Source of the DNA: Bacillus albus
Lineage (GTDB): Bacteria; Bacillota; Bacilli; Bacillales; Bacillaceae_G
Length of the DNA stretch: 64,000 nucleotides
Assembly: GCF_001884185.1 (NCBI RefSeq)
Contig: NZ_MAOE01000002.1
Location: 124,001-188,000 of the forward strand
Direction: 5' to 3'
Shown: piece after piece, positions 17,413 to 27,476 of the stretch
Layout: every line of letters begins with the position of its first letter
Position numbering within the stretch: position 1 is the stretch's first letter
Position numbers and translations under genes: made by a program
Notes under the pieces: generated by a model
The model's database searches: none
Told to the model about the DNA's origin: nothing
Seen by the model: the letters and a program-made list of their open reading frames with translations, nothing else

Positions 17413-17874
17413 TTGCGTTGTCCATCCTGTTCTCATAATGGTACAAGAGTGTTAGATTCGCGTCCGGTAGACGAGGGGCGCTCTATTCGAAGAAGGAGAG
17501 AGTGTGAAAGCTGTTTAAGCCGCTTTACGACATTTGAAAGAGTAGAAGAGTCACCTCTTATCGTTGTAAAAAAAGAAGGTACACGAGAAGAGTTTAATAA
17601 AGAAAAGATTTTACGTGGGTTAATTAAAGCGTGTGAAAAAAGACCAGTATCTTTAAGACAATTAGAGGAAGTAACTCAAAGTGTGGAACGTGAACTTCGT
17701 AATTTAGGTATATCAGAAGTGAAAAGTGATATGATTGGTGAAATTGTTATGGAAGAACTCCGTGATATCGACGATGTTGCTTACGTGCGTTTTGCTTCTG
17801 TATATCGCCAATTTAAAGATTTAAATGTATTTATTGAAGAATTAAAAGATATACTGCAAAAAGAAAGAGAGTAG
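17413..17874 (+). CDS. nrdR: transcriptional repressor NrdR
   Basis: A 153-aa regulator of ribonucleotide reductase genes. It has an N-terminal zinc ribbon (CPSC at 3-6, CESC at 31-34) and an ATP-cone domain ([16 protein letters not shown] from about 49), which senses dATP/ATP. I start at TTG 17413 ([10 protein letters not shown]), 8 nt after AAAGGAG; GTG 17404 overlaps that site. It is followed by a hairpin and dnaB, the B. subtilis order. Confidence 0.95.
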   Translation: MRCPSCSHNGTRVLDSRPVDEGRSIRRRRECESCLSRFTTFERVEESPLIVVKKEGTREEFNKEKILRGLIKACEKRPVSLRQLEEVTQSVERELRNLGISEVKSDMIGEIVMEELRDIDDVAYVRFASVYRQFKDLNVFIEELKDILQKERE

Positions 17875-17919
17875 AATTTGTATTGTATTCTCTTTACATA
17901 CCGTAAGTAATGAGATAAG

Positions 17920-17947
17920 AGAGCTAGAAGCGAAAGCTAATAGCTCT
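17920..17947 (+). terminator. terminator after nrdR
   Basis: Stem AGAGCTA (17920-17926) with TAGCTCT (17941-17947), 14-nt loop, then TTTTT. Moderate strength; some read-through into dnaB is possible. Confidence 0.6.
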
Positions 17948-18022
17948 TTTTCGCTAAGAAATTATATAATGAAGAGTGAATGAAGTAGAGGATAGATTGG
18001 ATGAGAGAAAGGAAAAGCAAGA

Positions 18023-19441
18023 ATGGAAAAACAGTCATGGATGGAGCTATTGCCGATTGATCGTTATAAAGTAAGTGCGAAAGGATTATTGCATAATTAC
18101 GACCGAAAAGTGTTAACGATGTTGTATCAGCCGTTAATAGGTAGTAGAGCTTTTAGCTTGTACATGACGCTATGGGGAGAGTTAGAGCAAGACCGTGTGT
18201 TTGGAAAAGAGAATACGCATCATTCCCTTATGGTGACCATGCAAATGCAACTTCCTGAAATATATGAGGAACGAGTAAAGTTAGAGGCAATTGGGCTTTT
18301 GAAAGTATATATTAAGAAAGAAAAAGATATTCGAATGTTTATATATGAGCTACAACCACCTTTATCTCCGAAGCAGTTTTTTGATGATATTGTTTTAAGT
18401 ATCTTTTTATACAATCGATTGAGTCGGACAAAATATAATCAAGTAAAGCAATATTTCTTAGAAGAAGAATTTGATTTTGTATCTTATGAAAATGTGACGC
18501 GTTCTTTTAATGATGTGTTTGGTTCGTTTAATCCAGGACAGCTTGAGCATGCGCAGGAAGACCTTCGTATTCCAAGAACGACAGCAATGCCAAGTAATGA
18601 AAAGGGAGACGCTCCGAAAGTTTGGAATGATTTCTTTGATTTCTCCTTATTTGTAGATGGATTGTCCGCTCTTGTTCCTAAAAAGGCGATTACAGATCAA
18701 GTGCGAGAATGTGTCATTACACTTGCTTACGTGTATGATGTAGATGTGTTATCAATGCAAAATATCGTTCTTGGTGCGGTGACAGAGATACAGACAATTG
18801 ATATCGAAAGGCTTAGAAAAGGAGCACGTGATTGGTATCAGTTCGAAAACGGTCAAGCGTTACCTGTATTAAGCGAAAGAGTACAGCCTCACGCTGCACG
18901 TATGATGAAAGAGAAAGAGCCTTCTACGCAAGAAGAGATGTTAATCAAACAGTTAGAGGAAATCTCACCAAAGCAACTATTGAAAGAAATCTCTGGCGGT
19001 GCAGAGGCAACGAAAGCTGACTTGCAAATCGTTGAAGATGTAATGATCAATCAAAAATTAACGCCAGGTGTTGTGAATGTACTTATTTATTATGTTATGC
19101 TACGCTCGGATATGAAACTTGCGAAAACGTATGTGGAGAAGATTGCGGGACATTGGGCACGTAAAAAGGTCGGTACAGTAGCTGAAGCAATGGCATTAGC
19201 GAAAGAAGAGAATCGTCAATATCAAGACTGGGCTGAGACGAAGAAAAAAGGTCGTACGTCGAAGAAAACGGTACGACAAGAAATGGTACCAGATTGGTTG
19301 AAAGAAGAGCCGAAAGAACAACCGAAAGAACAACCGAAAGAAACAGTGAAGAAAGATGTAAGTAAGAAAAAAGATGCAAGTACGTTAGATGATGAACGAA
19401 AACGACTAGAAGAAGTGTTAAAAAAATATAAGCGTGATTAA
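18023..19441 (+). CDS. dnaB: replication initiation and membrane attachment protein DnaB
   Basis: A 472-aa Firmicutes DnaB (not the helicase), which with DnaD and DnaI loads the replicative helicase at oriC and at stalled forks. It begins WMELLPIDRYKVSAKGLLHNYDRKVL, as in the family. A DnaD-like domain occupies about residues 310-410. The C-terminus is charged and low in complexity, with three PKEQ/PKE repeats near 430-440. ATG follows AGAAAGGAAAAG. It is 33 bp upstream of dnaI, its functional partner. Confidence 0.93.
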   Translation: MEKQSWMELLPIDRYKVSAKGLLHNYDRKVLTMLYQPLIGSRAFSLYMTLWGELEQDRVFGKENTHHSLMVTMQMQLPEIYEERVKLEAIGLLKVYIKKEKDIRMFIYELQPPLSPKQFFDDIVLSIFLYNRLSRTKYNQVKQYFLEEEFDFVSYENVTRSFNDVFGSFNPGQLEHAQEDLRIPRTTAMPSNEKGDAPKVWNDFFDFSLFVDGLSALVPKKAITDQVRECVITLAYVYDVDVLSMQNIVLGAVTEIQTIDIERLRKGARDWYQFENGQALPVLSERVQPHAARMMKEKEPSTQEEMLIKQLEEISPKQLLKEISGGAEATKADLQIVEDVMINQKLTPGVVNVLIYYVMLRSDMKLAKTYVEKIAGHWARKKVGTVAEAMALAKEENRQYQDWAETKKKGRTSKKTVRQEMVPDWLKEEPKEQPKEQPKETVKKDVSKKKDASTLDDERKRLEEVLKKYKRD

Positions 19442-19474
19442 TAGAAGAGAATGAACGCTCTTTGAGGTGAGAAA

Positions 19475-20413
19475 ATGGAGCATATTCAAAATTCATTTGC
19501 AAAGTTAATGGAAAATGAAAATTTTAAAAATAGATATGAAGTATTAAAGGCGGAAGTAATGGCACATCCGCGTGTGAAAGAATTTATAGACGAACATAAA
19601 GGTGAAGTAACAACTTCTATGATTGAGCGCAGTCTTGTGAAATTATACGAATATATTGGACAAAGTGTAGGTTGCGCGGATTGTCCGGATTTAGGTTCGT
19701 GTAAAAACATGCTGCAAGGATATGAGCCAAAGCTCGTTATCCAAGGAAAGATGATCGATATTCAATACGATCGTTGCGTTAGAAAAGTAGCATATGATGA
19801 GAGAAAGAAATATGAAAAGCTCGTTCAAAGTGTATATATGCCAACTGACATTTTACAGGCAACGATGGAAAACTTGGATCCATCAGATTTAGATGCGCGT
19901 ATTGATGCAATTGGTGCAGCTAATGAATTTTTAAGTACATATGAACCTGGTAAAAAAGTACAAGGTTTATATTTGTACGGTAAATTTGGTGTAGGGAAAA
20001 CGTATTTGTTAGGAGCAATTGCGAATGAGCTTGCTCGAAAGAAAATAAGTTCGATGCTCGTATACTTCCCTGAATTTTTACGTGAAATTAAAAGTTCGAT
20101 TCAAGATAATTCAATTGGGGAAAAGATTGATGCGGTGAAACGTGTACAAGTTTTAATGTTAGATGACATTGGAGCGGAAGCAATGTCAAGCTTTGTGCGT
20201 GATGATGTGCTTGGTGCGATTTTGCAATTCCGCATGTTAGAGAACTTACCGACGTTCTTTACGTCTAACTTTGATTTCAAGGAATTGGAACATCATTTAA
20301 CGTATACACAACGCGGTGAAGCAGAACAAATGAAAGCAGCGCGTATTATGGAACGAATTAAATATTTAGCAAAGCCAATTCCAATTGGCGGGAAAAACCG
20401 ACGTCATAAGTAA
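19475..20413 (+). CDS. dnaI: primosomal helicase loader DnaI
   Basis: A 312-aa AAA+ ATPase that loads the DnaC helicase. The N-terminal domain carries a zinc-binding cluster (CADCPDLGSC near 67-76 and a later Cys). The AAA+ part has Walker A GKFGVGKT near 168, Walker B VLMLDDIG near 226 and sensor 1 FTSNF. ATG follows GAGGTGAG. It closes the dnaB-dnaI unit; a strong terminator starts directly after the stop. Confidence 0.95.
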   Translation: MEHIQNSFAKLMENENFKNRYEVLKAEVMAHPRVKEFIDEHKGEVTTSMIERSLVKLYEYIGQSVGCADCPDLGSCKNMLQGYEPKLVIQGKMIDIQYDRCVRKVAYDERKKYEKLVQSVYMPTDILQATMENLDPSDLDARIDAIGAANEFLSTYEPGKKVQGLYLYGKFGVGKTYLLGAIANELARKKISSMLVYFPEFLREIKSSIQDNSIGEKIDAVKRVQVLMLDDIGAEAMSSFVRDDVLGAILQFRMLENLPTFFTSNFDFKELEHHLTYTQRGEAEQMKAARIMERIKYLAKPIPIGGKNRRHK

Positions 20414-20437
20414 AGAGCAAGCTGAGAAGCTTGCTCT
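20414..20437 (+). terminator. terminator after dnaI
   Basis: Stem AGAGCAAGCT (20414-20423) with AGCTTGCTCT (20428-20437), 4-nt loop, then T7. Confidence 0.9.
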
Positions 20438-20681
20438 TTTTTTGTATTAACGCTTTTCGAATTAGTTGAATTGTAAAATGTTATTGAAAATTCCTAGTAG
20501 CTTGTATCATTTTTTTCTCCCTCCCTTAATATATATAAAATTAGCAAGCCATATCGAGTGGATTTTTTAACGATAAGAAATGTAATTCTACTAAGAGTGA
20601 ACTTCACGTGGAACGGACTCTTATAGGATTTGTAACGTATAGATACAGTCCTTTAGAGCAGGGATAAAAGGGGGGACAAAA

Positions 20682-21563
20682 GTGATTGAAATTTGCTTCG
20701 AAGAAAAAAATGATGCTATGCATGTATATAGACAACTACTGAAAAGAGCGGAACTATTATATAAGGAAACGAGTGTGTATTTACAGGAACAAAAAGTGGT
20801 GATTCATATACCAGTATGTGAATCCAATTATATTGAAAAGATTTTATTGCCAGTAATGGTATATTTCATTGTGAATGTGAAACAAAATGAGTGGATATAT
20901 ACAATCTTAAAAGAGAAGTTTTTTTATGAAGAAGAGGAAGAGTGTCATCAAATATTGCATATGGCACATGAGGTTTTAAAGGGAAGAAGAAAAGGGATTG
21001 CTCGTGAATTAACGCGTCACACGTTTGAATCATATATTAAAACCTCTTTAAATAACTGGCTTTGTGATCCGCTTTCGTTCTCGTTTTCATCATATGTTCG
21101 TTTTCGCCTTCGTACATATAGGGAAATGGTAGCTAAGCTTGCTGAAGTGTCAATTGATGAGTATAAGTTGGAACAAGAATATCAAATGTTTATTGAGACA
21201 CTAAGGCAACAAGTGCGTAGCCGGAAATCACGTTTGTCCTGCGTGCATCTTATTTTTGATGAAAGCTTTATTTTCTATGATGATAAAGGTAGACGTTTAA
21301 AACAGGAGAAATTGGTCCAATATATAGATGAGGAATTATTGAAGCAAAAGGATGTATATATTGATACGAAAGTAATTGCACCACTGCTCTCTATCTCGCC
21401 AAAAAAAATTTATTTATACACGAAAGAACAAGACCATAATATGATTATTACTTTGCGAAATATATTTCAAGAACGGGTACAATTACATGGATTACATGAG
21501 TTTGAGCGCAATGTGAAAAATTTAAAAAATAAAGGTAACGCCCTTGATTTTCTAAGTTTTTGA
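20682..21563 (+). CDS. ytxC: putative sporulation protein YtxC
   Basis: A 293-aa soluble protein of the YtxC family, which occurs in endospore formers and has no known biochemistry. It starts at GTG, 6-7 nt after GGGGGG. The sequence is rich in Glu, Lys, Tyr and Phe with no membrane helix. The position between dnaI and thrS is that of ytxC in B. subtilis and is the main basis of the name. The thrS promoter begins inside its 3' end. Confidence 0.8.
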   Translation: MIEICFEEKNDAMHVYRQLLKRAELLYKETSVYLQEQKVVIHIPVCESNYIEKILLPVMVYFIVNVKQNEWIYTILKEKFFYEEEEECHQILHMAHEVLKGRRKGIARELTRHTFESYIKTSLNNWLCDPLSFSFSSYVRFRLRTYREMVAKLAEVSIDEYKLEQEYQMFIETLRQQVRSRKSRLSCVHLIFDESFIFYDDKGRRLKQEKLVQYIDEELLKQKDVYIDTKVIAPLLSISPKKIYLYTKEQDHNMIITLRNIFQERVQLHGLHEFERNVKNLKNKGNALDFLSF

Positions 21564-21572
21564 GCATATAAT
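21544..21572 (+). promoter_or_regulatory. thrS promoter
   Basis: TTGATT (21544-21549), 17-bp spacer, TATAAT (21567-21572), overlapping the end of ytxC and about 30 bp before the T-box. The brnQ T-box promoter at 50628 uses the same two hexamers and spacing. Confidence 0.65.
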
Positions 21573-21599
21573 TACCTACATAAATGAAATATATTGAAA

Positions 21600-21842
21600 T
21601 GTCATGATGAGGACATGAGTAGTTTTCTACGATTTTCAGAGAGGGAAGCCTTAGGGTGTGAGCTTCCTAGTACGGGATTATTACTTACCACCTCTAAACT
21701 TTAGCAGTGAACGTTTTTTCTAGTAATTGCTAACGGACAACACCGTTATGTTGAACTTGAGCAATTAACAATAAGGTTAATTGGAACAAGGGTGGAACCA
21801 CGAATTCAACACTCGTCCCTTTTTACGGGATGAGTGTTTTTT
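21600..21842 (+). promoter_or_regulatory. T-box riboswitch, threonine specific
   Basis: Full T-box leader: stem I with GATGAGGACATGAG and AGAGAGGGAAGCC, specifier ACC (Thr) at 21687-21689 in cttACCacctc, T-box AAGGGTGGAACCACG at 21788-21802, terminator stem 21808-21819 with 21827-21838 and T-run. Uncharged tRNA-Thr binding forms the antiterminator and turns thrS on. Confidence 0.93.
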
Positions 21843-21870
21843 ATTTTGAAAAAAAGAGGAGTGACCAGTG

Positions 21871-23808
21871 ATGGCAGATGTAGTTAAAATTACTTTCCCT
21901 GATGGAGCTGTGAAGGAGTTTCCAAAAGGCGTAACAACTGAAGAAATCGCAGCTTCTATTAGCCCAGGCTTAAAGAAAAAAGCTGTGGCTGGAAAATTAA
22001 ACGATGAGATGATCGATCTTGTTACACCAATCGAAGAAGATGGTGCAGTTTCTATTATTACATTAGATTCTGAAGATGGCTTATACATTTTACGCCACTC
22101 AACAGCCCACCTTTTAGCACAAGCGTTAAAACGTTTATATAAAGATGTTAAGGTTGAGCTTGGCATTGGTCCAGTAATTGAAAATGGCTTCTACTACGAT
22201 ATTGATATGGAAGAAGCAATTACAGTTGAAGACTTCAAGAAAATTGAAAAAGAAATGCAAAAAATTGTGAACGAGAACTTAGAAATCGTTCGTCATGAAG
22301 TACCACGTGCAGAAGCAATTCGTCGTTTTGAAGAAATCGGCGATGAGTTAAAATTAGATTTAATTAACGATCTTCCAGAAGATGCTGTTATTTCAATCTA
22401 TGAGCAAGGCGAATTCTTCGACCTTTGCCGTGGTGTTCACCTTCCATCTACAGGGAAAATTAAAGTATTTAAATTATTAAGCGTTGCGGGTGCTTACTGG
22501 CGCGGCGATAGCAATAATAAAATGCTACAACGTATTTACGGTACTGCATTCGTTAAGAAAGCAGAATTAGATGAGCACTTACGTATGCTTGAAGAAGCGA
22601 AAGAGCGCGATCACCGTAAATTAGGTAAAGAATTAAAATTATTTACTAATAGCCAAAAAGTAGGACAAGGTTTACCACTTTGGTTACCAAAGGGTGCAAC
22701 AATCCGCCGCATTATCGAGCGTTACATCGTTGATAAAGAAGCAAGCTTAGGCTATGATCACGTATACACTCCAGTACTAGGAAGCAGAGAGCTTTATGAA
22801 ACTTCTGGTCACTGGAACCACTACCGTGATGGTATGTTCCCATCAATGGAAATGGATAATGAAGAGTTAGTTCTTCGTCCAATGAACTGCCCTCACCACA
22901 TGATGGTTTATAAAAACGATATTCACAGCTATCGTGAATTACCAATCCGTATTGCGGAACTTGGAACAATGCACCGTTATGAAATGTCAGGTGCGTTATC
23001 TGGATTACAACGTGTACGCGGAATGACTTTAAACGATGCGCACATTTTCGTTCGCCCAGATCAAATTAAAGAAGAGTTAAAACGTGTTGTAAACTTAACT
23101 CTAGAAGTATACAAAGATTTCGGTTTAGAGAACTATTCATTCCGTCTATCTTATCGTGACCCAGCTGATACTAAAAAGTATTATGCTGATGATGAGATGT
23201 GGGAAAAAGCACAAGGTATGTTAAAAGAAGCTATGGATGAAATGGGTCTTGATTACTATGAAGCTGAAGGTGAAGCAGCATTCTACGGTCCAAAACTTGA
23301 CGTTCAAGTTCGTACTGCTCTTGGAAAAGATGAAACACTTTCAACTGTACAATTAGACTTCTTACTTCCAGAACGCTTTGAATTAGCTTACGTTGGTGAA
23401 GACGGTAAACAACATCGTCCAGTTGTAATTCACCGTGGTGTTGTATCAACTATGGAACGTTTCGTAGCCTTCTTAATTGAAGAATACAAAGGTGCATTCC
23501 CAACTTGGTTAGCTCCAGTTCAAGCACAAGTAATTCCAGTTTCTCCGCAAGTACATTTAGATTATGCGAAGAAAGTACAAGATGAGTTACGCCGTGCTGG
23601 TATCCGTGTTGAATTAGACACTCGTGAAGAGAAAATTGGTTACAAAATCCGTGAAGCGCAAATGCAAAAAATTCCGTACATGCTTGTAGTAGGTGACAAT
23701 GAAGTAACTGAAAACGGCGTAAACGTACGTAAATATGGTGAACAAAAATCAGAAACAATAGCATTAGATGCTTTTGTTGATATGATTAAAGTAGAAGGAA
23801 AACGATAA
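21871..23808 (+). CDS. thrS: threonyl-tRNA synthetase
   Basis: A 645-aa class II synthetase: TGS domain (1-62), editing domain with [11 protein letters not shown] (His of the HxxxH site) and the SAD region, catalytic core with motif 2 and zinc ligands (MNCPHHMMV, Cys; HRYEMSG), motif 3 ([13 protein letters not shown]), and a C-terminal anticodon-binding domain (about 545-645). I start at ATG 21871 ([12 protein letters not shown]), 9 nt after AGAGGAG; a GTG codon just before it is the alternative. Confidence 0.97.
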   Translation: MADVVKITFPDGAVKEFPKGVTTEEIAASISPGLKKKAVAGKLNDEMIDLVTPIEEDGAVSIITLDSEDGLYILRHSTAHLLAQALKRLYKDVKVELGIGPVIENGFYYDIDMEEAITVEDFKKIEKEMQKIVNENLEIVRHEVPRAEAIRRFEEIGDELKLDLINDLPEDAVISIYEQGEFFDLCRGVHLPSTGKIKVFKLLSVAGAYWRGDSNNKMLQRIYGTAFVKKAELDEHLRMLEEAKERDHRKLGKELKLFTNSQKVGQGLPLWLPKGATIRRIIERYIVDKEASLGYDHVYTPVLGSRELYETSGHWNHYRDGMFPSMEMDNEELVLRPMNCPHHMMVYKNDIHSYRELPIRIAELGTMHRYEMSGALSGLQRVRGMTLNDAHIFVRPDQIKEELKRVVNLTLEVYKDFGLENYSFRLSYRDPADTKKYYADDEMWEKAQGMLKEAMDEMGLDYYEAEGEAAFYGPKLDVQVRTALGKDETLSTVQLDFLLPERFELAYVGEDGKQHRPVVIHRGVVSTMERFVAFLIEEYKGAFPTWLAPVQAQVIPVSPQVHLDYAKKVQDELRRAGIRVELDTREEKIGYKIREAQMQKIPYMLVVGDNEVTENGVNVRKYGEQKSETIALDAFVDMIKVEGKR

Positions 23809-23811
23809 GAA

Positions 23812-23835
23812 AAAGCCGCGGTATACCGCGGCTTT
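23812..23835 (+). terminator. terminator after thrS
   Basis: Perfect 24-bp palindrome, AAAGCCGCGG-TATA-CCGCGGCTTT. Confidence 0.9.
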
Positions 23836-23962
23836 CTTATGTATTATAGAAAAGAAAAATTAGAAAAAATAACCAAACAATACTTATCGTAAAAAAGTAT
23901 TGCAAGTATGTTAGTTGTTTGTTACAATATTTCTTGTTGTTAGTAAAACACATCGCGTCTTC

Positions 23963-23991
23963 TTGACAGACGTCATGTCCTATGATAAACT
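23963..23991 (+). promoter_or_regulatory. infC operon promoter
   Basis: TTGACA (23963-23968), 17-bp spacer, TAAACT (23986-23991), giving a leader of about 190 nt before infC. The 300-bp region before it (from 23836) has no gene. Confidence 0.6.
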
Positions 23992-24017
23992 CATCAAGGA
24001 TAATAGAATATTGTTTT

Positions 24018-24133
24018 GTGGAACAAGTAGAAGCCCCGCTTCTCACCTGATGGACGCATTCGCAGTTTACAGGTAAATGTATTTCTTACTTAAGATTTTA
24101 CAAGTGTGGGTGTCGTATGCCCGCACTTTTTTT
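24018..24133 (+). promoter_or_regulatory. L20-type autoregulatory leader of infC-rpmI-rplT
   Basis: The leader carries AGAAGCCCCGCTTCTCACCTG and ATGGACGCATTCGCAG blocks typical of the Firmicutes L20 leader, where L20 binds an rRNA mimic and promotes termination. The terminator is AAGTGTGGG (24102-24110) with CCCGCACTT (24120-24128) and T7. Confidence 0.8.
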
Positions 24134-24188
24134 GTCGGGTTCTATGACTACAAACTATGTTCTGAGAAAACCTTGGAGGTGGCTTACT

Positions 24189-24704
24189 ATTAGCAAGGAT
24201 ATGATGATTAACGAGCAAATTCGTGCACGTGAAGTACGTTTAGTTGGTGCAAATGGCGATCAACTTGGAATCAAGTCTCGTAATGACGCTTTAGACTTAG
24301 CTGCAAATCTTAATCTTGATTTAGTATTAGTTGCTCCAAATGCGAAACCGCCAGTATGCCGCATTATGGACTACGGTAAATTCCGCTTTGAGCAACAGAA
24401 GAAAGAAAAAGAACAGCGCAAAAATCAAAAAGTAATTAGCATGAAAGAAGTTCGTTTAAGTCCAACAATTGATGAACATGACTTTAACACAAAACTTCGT
24501 AATGCTATCAAGTTTTTAGAGAAAGGCGACAAGGTTAAAGCGTCAATTCGCTTTAAAGGACGTGCCATTACTCATAAAGAAATCGGTCAACGTGTTTTAG
24601 ATCGCTTCTCAGAAGCTTGTGCTGAAGTTAGTACAATCGAATCTAAGCCTAAAATGGAAGGACGCAGTATGTTCTTAGTTTTAGCACCGAAAAACGATAA
24701 GTAA
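24189..24704 (+). CDS. infC: translation initiation factor IF-3
   Basis: A 171-aa IF-3, which binds the 30S subunit and checks start-codon fidelity. The N-domain begins [20 protein letters not shown]; the linker is [11 protein letters not shown]; the C-domain has [19 protein letters not shown] and IRFKGR. The start is ATT at 24189: GGAGGT (24175-24180) is 8 nt upstream, while the nearest ATG (24201) is 20 nt away. AUU starts on infC are known in other bacteria as an autoregulatory device. It heads infC-rpmI-rplT. Confidence 0.93.
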   Translation: MSKDMMINEQIRAREVRLVGANGDQLGIKSRNDALDLAANLNLDLVLVAPNAKPPVCRIMDYGKFRFEQQKKEKEQRKNQKVISMKEVRLSPTIDEHDFNTKLRNAIKFLEKGDKVKASIRFKGRAITHKEIGQRVLDRFSEACAEVSTIESKPKMEGRSMFLVLAPKNDK

Positions 24705-24725
24705 TAGATAGAGGAGGAAATACCT

Positions 24726-24926
24726 ATGCCTAAACAAAAAACTCATCGCGGCGCTGCAAAGCGTTTCAAAAAGACTGGATCAGGTAAACTGAAACGTTCT
24801 CACGCTTACACAAGCCATTTATTCGCTAACAAATCTACAAAAGCTAAACGTAAACTACGTAAAGCTGGTGTAGTAAGCGCTGGTGACTTCAAACGCATTC
24901 GTCAAATGCTTGACAACTTAAAATAA
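24726..24926 (+). CDS. rpmI: 50S ribosomal protein L35
   Basis: A 66-aa, highly basic L35 ([24 protein letters not shown]). ATG follows GAGGAGGAAATACCT. It lies 21 bp after infC and 37 bp before rplT, in one operon controlled by the L20 leader. Confidence 0.98.
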
Positions 24927-24963
24927 GTTCGGCTGATATATAGAACAATTAGGAGGTAATATT

Positions 24964-25320
24964 ATGCCAAGAGTAAAAGGTGGTACAGTTACTCGTCAAC
25001 GTCGTAAAAAAGTAATTAAATTAGCAAAAGGTTACTACGGTTCAAAAAATACATTATTCAAGGTTGCTAACCAACAGGTTATGAAATCTCTAATGTATGC
25101 ATTCCGTGACCGCCGTCAAAAGAAACGTGACTTCCGTAAATTATGGATTACACGTATCAACGCAGCAGCTCGTATGAATGGTCTTTCTTACAGCCGCTTA
25201 ATGCACGGTCTTAAAAATGCTGGCATCGAAGTTAACCGCAAGATGCTTGCTGACTTAGCTGTTCATGACGAAAAAGCTTTCGCTGAATTAGCAACAGTTG
25301 CAAAAAACAACATTAACTAA
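24964..25320 (+). CDS. rplT: 50S ribosomal protein L20
   Basis: A 118-aa L20 ([16 protein letters not shown]...[24 protein letters not shown]). It is an early assembly protein of the 50S subunit that binds 23S rRNA; in Firmicutes it also represses its own operon through the leader RNA. ATG follows TTAGGAGGTAAT. Confidence 0.98.
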
Positions 25321-25332
25321 TTAATTAGTTGA

Positions 25333-25360
25333 AACCTTAGAAGATTTCTCTTCTAAGGTT
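25333..25360 (+). terminator. terminator after rplT
   Basis: Stem AACCTTAGAAG (25333-25343) with CTTCTAAGGTT (25350-25360), then TTTT. Confidence 0.88.
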
Positions 25361-25447
25361 TTTTGTTTGTATACAAAGAGAAATATGTCGTTATAGATAT
25401 GACAAAACCAATATAAAAGCTATAGTAATATAGAAGAATATATATAT

Positions 25448-25473
25448 GAAGCCAGGAGAATCCTCCTGGCTTC
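25448..25473 (+). terminator. second, unassigned terminator
   Basis: Stem GAAGCCAGGAG (25448-25458) with CTCCTGGCTTC (25463-25473), 4-nt loop, then TTTT. No gene lies between it and the rplT terminator 90 bp upstream. Confidence 0.8.
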
Positions 25474-25789
25474 TTTTAATTATCACCCTCTGGAAAGAAG
25501 AGTATCTTTCCTACCTGAAACGACACTGCTATAATGGAAAGATGATATGGAACTTTCATCAGATAAAATAACATTTTTATTAGTAGGCAATTCCTGGATA
25601 ATTATTAACTATCACCAATCGGAGTGAACAATCTAATCGTGATGATTGAAACGTATTTGTAAATTAAGGACAAGCTATTTTGTAAAGAGGTAGATAGCTG
25701 ACTTATTAATAAGAAACGAAAAATAATAATGAACTTTGAGATGAAACAACATTGTTGCGTAAAATGCGATGTTGGAGGAGGACAATAGA
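25474..25789. other. 316-bp gap without a recognised gene
   Basis: No ORF with a convincing start on either strand. A TATAAT at about 25532 lacks a good -35. In B. subtilis ysdA and ysdB lie between rplT and ysdC; neither is seen here, and a dUTPase gene stands in their place. Confidence 0.5.
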
Positions 25790-26281
25790 ATGGACTTACT
25801 ACAACTATTTAAATTACAAAAAGAATTAGATGACCGTATTGCGAAGGAGCATGACTTACAACCGAAAAAGTTGTTAAAAGAAAAAATGTTAGCTCTTCTT
25901 GTAGAAATTGGAGAACTTGCAAATGAAACACGTTGTTTTAAATATTGGAGCAACAAACCAGCATCAGAACGTGAAGTAATACTAGAAGAATACGTAGATG
26001 GTTTACATTTTATTTTATCAATCGGAATTGATTTAGGTATTGATAAAAACTTCCTATTCTATAAGTGTGCACAGACGAATAAAACACAAGTAGAAATTTT
26101 CTTAGACACATATGCGAAGGTAATTCGTTTTACAGATCAACCATCTATTACGAACTATATTGAATTATTTACAAGCTACCTTCGACTTGGACAAGCGCTT
26201 GAGTTTGAACAAGAAGAGATCGAAAAGGCATACTTAGATAAAAACGAAGTAAATCATCAGCGTCAAACACAAGGATACTAA
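25790..26281 (+). CDS. dimeric dUTP diphosphatase (dUTPase_2 type)
   Basis: A 163-aa all-alpha NTP pyrophosphohydrolase. The metal site of the family is visible as EIGE (Glu39, Glu42) and EEYVD (Glu67, Asp70), with the substrate-contact segment NETRCFKYW between them. This dUTPase_2 group hydrolyses dUTP to dUMP and keeps uracil out of DNA. I start at ATG 25790 (MDLLQLFKLQKELD), 7 nt after GGAGGAGGA; an ATG at 25769 precedes the binding site. It is transcribed alone, between rplT and the M42 peptidase. Confidence 0.82.
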   Translation: MDLLQLFKLQKELDDRIAKEHDLQPKKLLKEKMLALLVEIGELANETRCFKYWSNKPASEREVILEEYVDGLHFILSIGIDLGIDKNFLFYKCAQTNKTQVEIFLDTYAKVIRFTDQPSITNYIELFTSYLRLGQALEFEQEEIEKAYLDKNEVNHQRQTQGY

Positions 26282-26289
26282 GTTAATTT

Positions 26290-26318
26290 TTGAATATTTC
26301 AATTTCCTTTTGTATAAT
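26290..26318 (+). promoter_or_regulatory. promoter of the M42 peptidase gene
   Basis: TTGAAT (26290-26295), 17-bp spacer, TATAAT (26313-26318), ending 33 bp before the start codon. Confidence 0.65.
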
Positions 26319-26350
26319 GAAGTGACTGAAGAAAAAGGAGGGTGTTGGCA

Positions 26351-27436
26351 ATGACAAAATTAGACGAGACATTGACAATGCTAAAAGAATTAACAGATGC
26401 ACGTGGTATTGCGGGTAACGAACGTGAACCACGCGAAGTAATGAAGAAATATATTGAGCCGTTTGCAGACGAGCTTTCTACTGATAATTTAGGAAGTTTA
26501 GTTGCGAAAAAAGTAGGGGAAGAAAACGGCCCGAAAATTATGGTTGCAGGTCATTTAGATGAAGTTGGCTTTATGATTACGCAAATTGATGACAAAGGGT
26601 TCCTTCGTTTCCAAACAGTTGGTGGCTGGTGGTCACAAGTTATGCTTGCGCAGCGCGTGACAATTGTAACGCGTAAAGGAGATGTAACAGGTGTAATCGG
26701 TTCAAAACCACCGCACATCTTACCTCCAGAAGCGCGTAAAAAGCCAGTTGAAATTAAAGACATGTTCATTGATATTGGTGCTTCTAGCCAAGAAGAAGCA
26801 ATGGAGTGGGGCGTACGACCAGGAGATCAAGTTGTACCTTATTTTGAATTCCAAGTGATGAAGAATGAAAAAATGTTACTTGCAAAAGCATGGGATAACC
26901 GAATTGGTTGTGCAATTGCAATTGACGTATTAAAACAATTAAAAGATGAAAAGCATCCAAACGTTGTATACGGCGTAGGGACTGTACAAGAAGAAGTCGG
27001 TCTTCGTGGTGCGAAAACATCTGCAAACTATATTAAACCAGATATCGCATTCGCAGTAGATGTTGGTATCGCTGGTGACACACCGGGGGTAACGTTAAAA
27101 GAAGCGCAAAGTAAAATGGGTGATGGACCACAGATCATTTTATATGATGCTTCTGTTATCGGTCATACCGGTTTACGTGACTTTGTAGTTGATGTTGCTG
27201 ATGAATTACAAATCCCGTATCAATATGATTCAGTAGCGGGCGGCGGAACGGATGCAGGTGCAATCCATATTGCTGTAAATGGTATTCCGTCTATGGCAAT
27301 AACGATTGCAACTCGTTACATTCATTCTCATGCGGCAATGTTACACCGTGATGACTATGAAAATGCAGTGAAGTTAATTGTAGAAGTTATTAAACGTCTT
27401 GATAAAGAGGCTGTACATAACATTACATTTAATTAA
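26351..27436 (+). CDS. ysdC: M42 family metallo-aminopeptidase, YsdC-like
   Basis: A 361-aa member of the M42 glutamyl aminopeptidase/endoglucanase family, dinuclear metal enzymes forming large cytoplasmic tetrahedral complexes. Metal and catalytic residues are recognisable: [10 protein letters not shown] (near 66-75), the Asp in [17 protein letters not shown] with the catalytic Glu pair, DVGIAGDTP, and the late [12 protein letters not shown] start at ATG 26351, 8 nt after GGAGG; GTG 26342 would overlap it. Length and place after rplT equal B. subtilis ysdC. Confidence 0.88.
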   Translation: MTKLDETLTMLKELTDARGIAGNEREPREVMKKYIEPFADELSTDNLGSLVAKKVGEENGPKIMVAGHLDEVGFMITQIDDKGFLRFQTVGGWWSQVMLAQRVTIVTRKGDVTGVIGSKPPHILPPEARKKPVEIKDMFIDIGASSQEEAMEWGVRPGDQVVPYFEFQVMKNEKMLLAKAWDNRIGCAIAIDVLKQLKDEKHPNVVYGVGTVQEEVGLRGAKTSANYIKPDIAFAVDVGIAGDTPGVTLKEAQSKMGDGPQIILYDASVIGHTGLRDFVVDVADELQIPYQYDSVAGGGTDAGAIHIAVNGIPSMAITIATRYIHSHAAMLHRDDYENAVKLIVEVIKRLDKEAVHNITFN

Positions 27437-27439
27437 TAG

Positions 27440-27470
27440 AAAAAGCGAAGGAGTTTCTCCTTCGCTTTTT
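27440..27470. terminator. bidirectional terminator between ysdC and tetR
   Basis: Stem 27440-27453 with 27457-27470 (AAAAAGCGAAGGAG and its complement), A-run on one side and T-run on the other, between convergent genes. Confidence 0.9.
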
Positions 27471-27476
27471 TATGTT

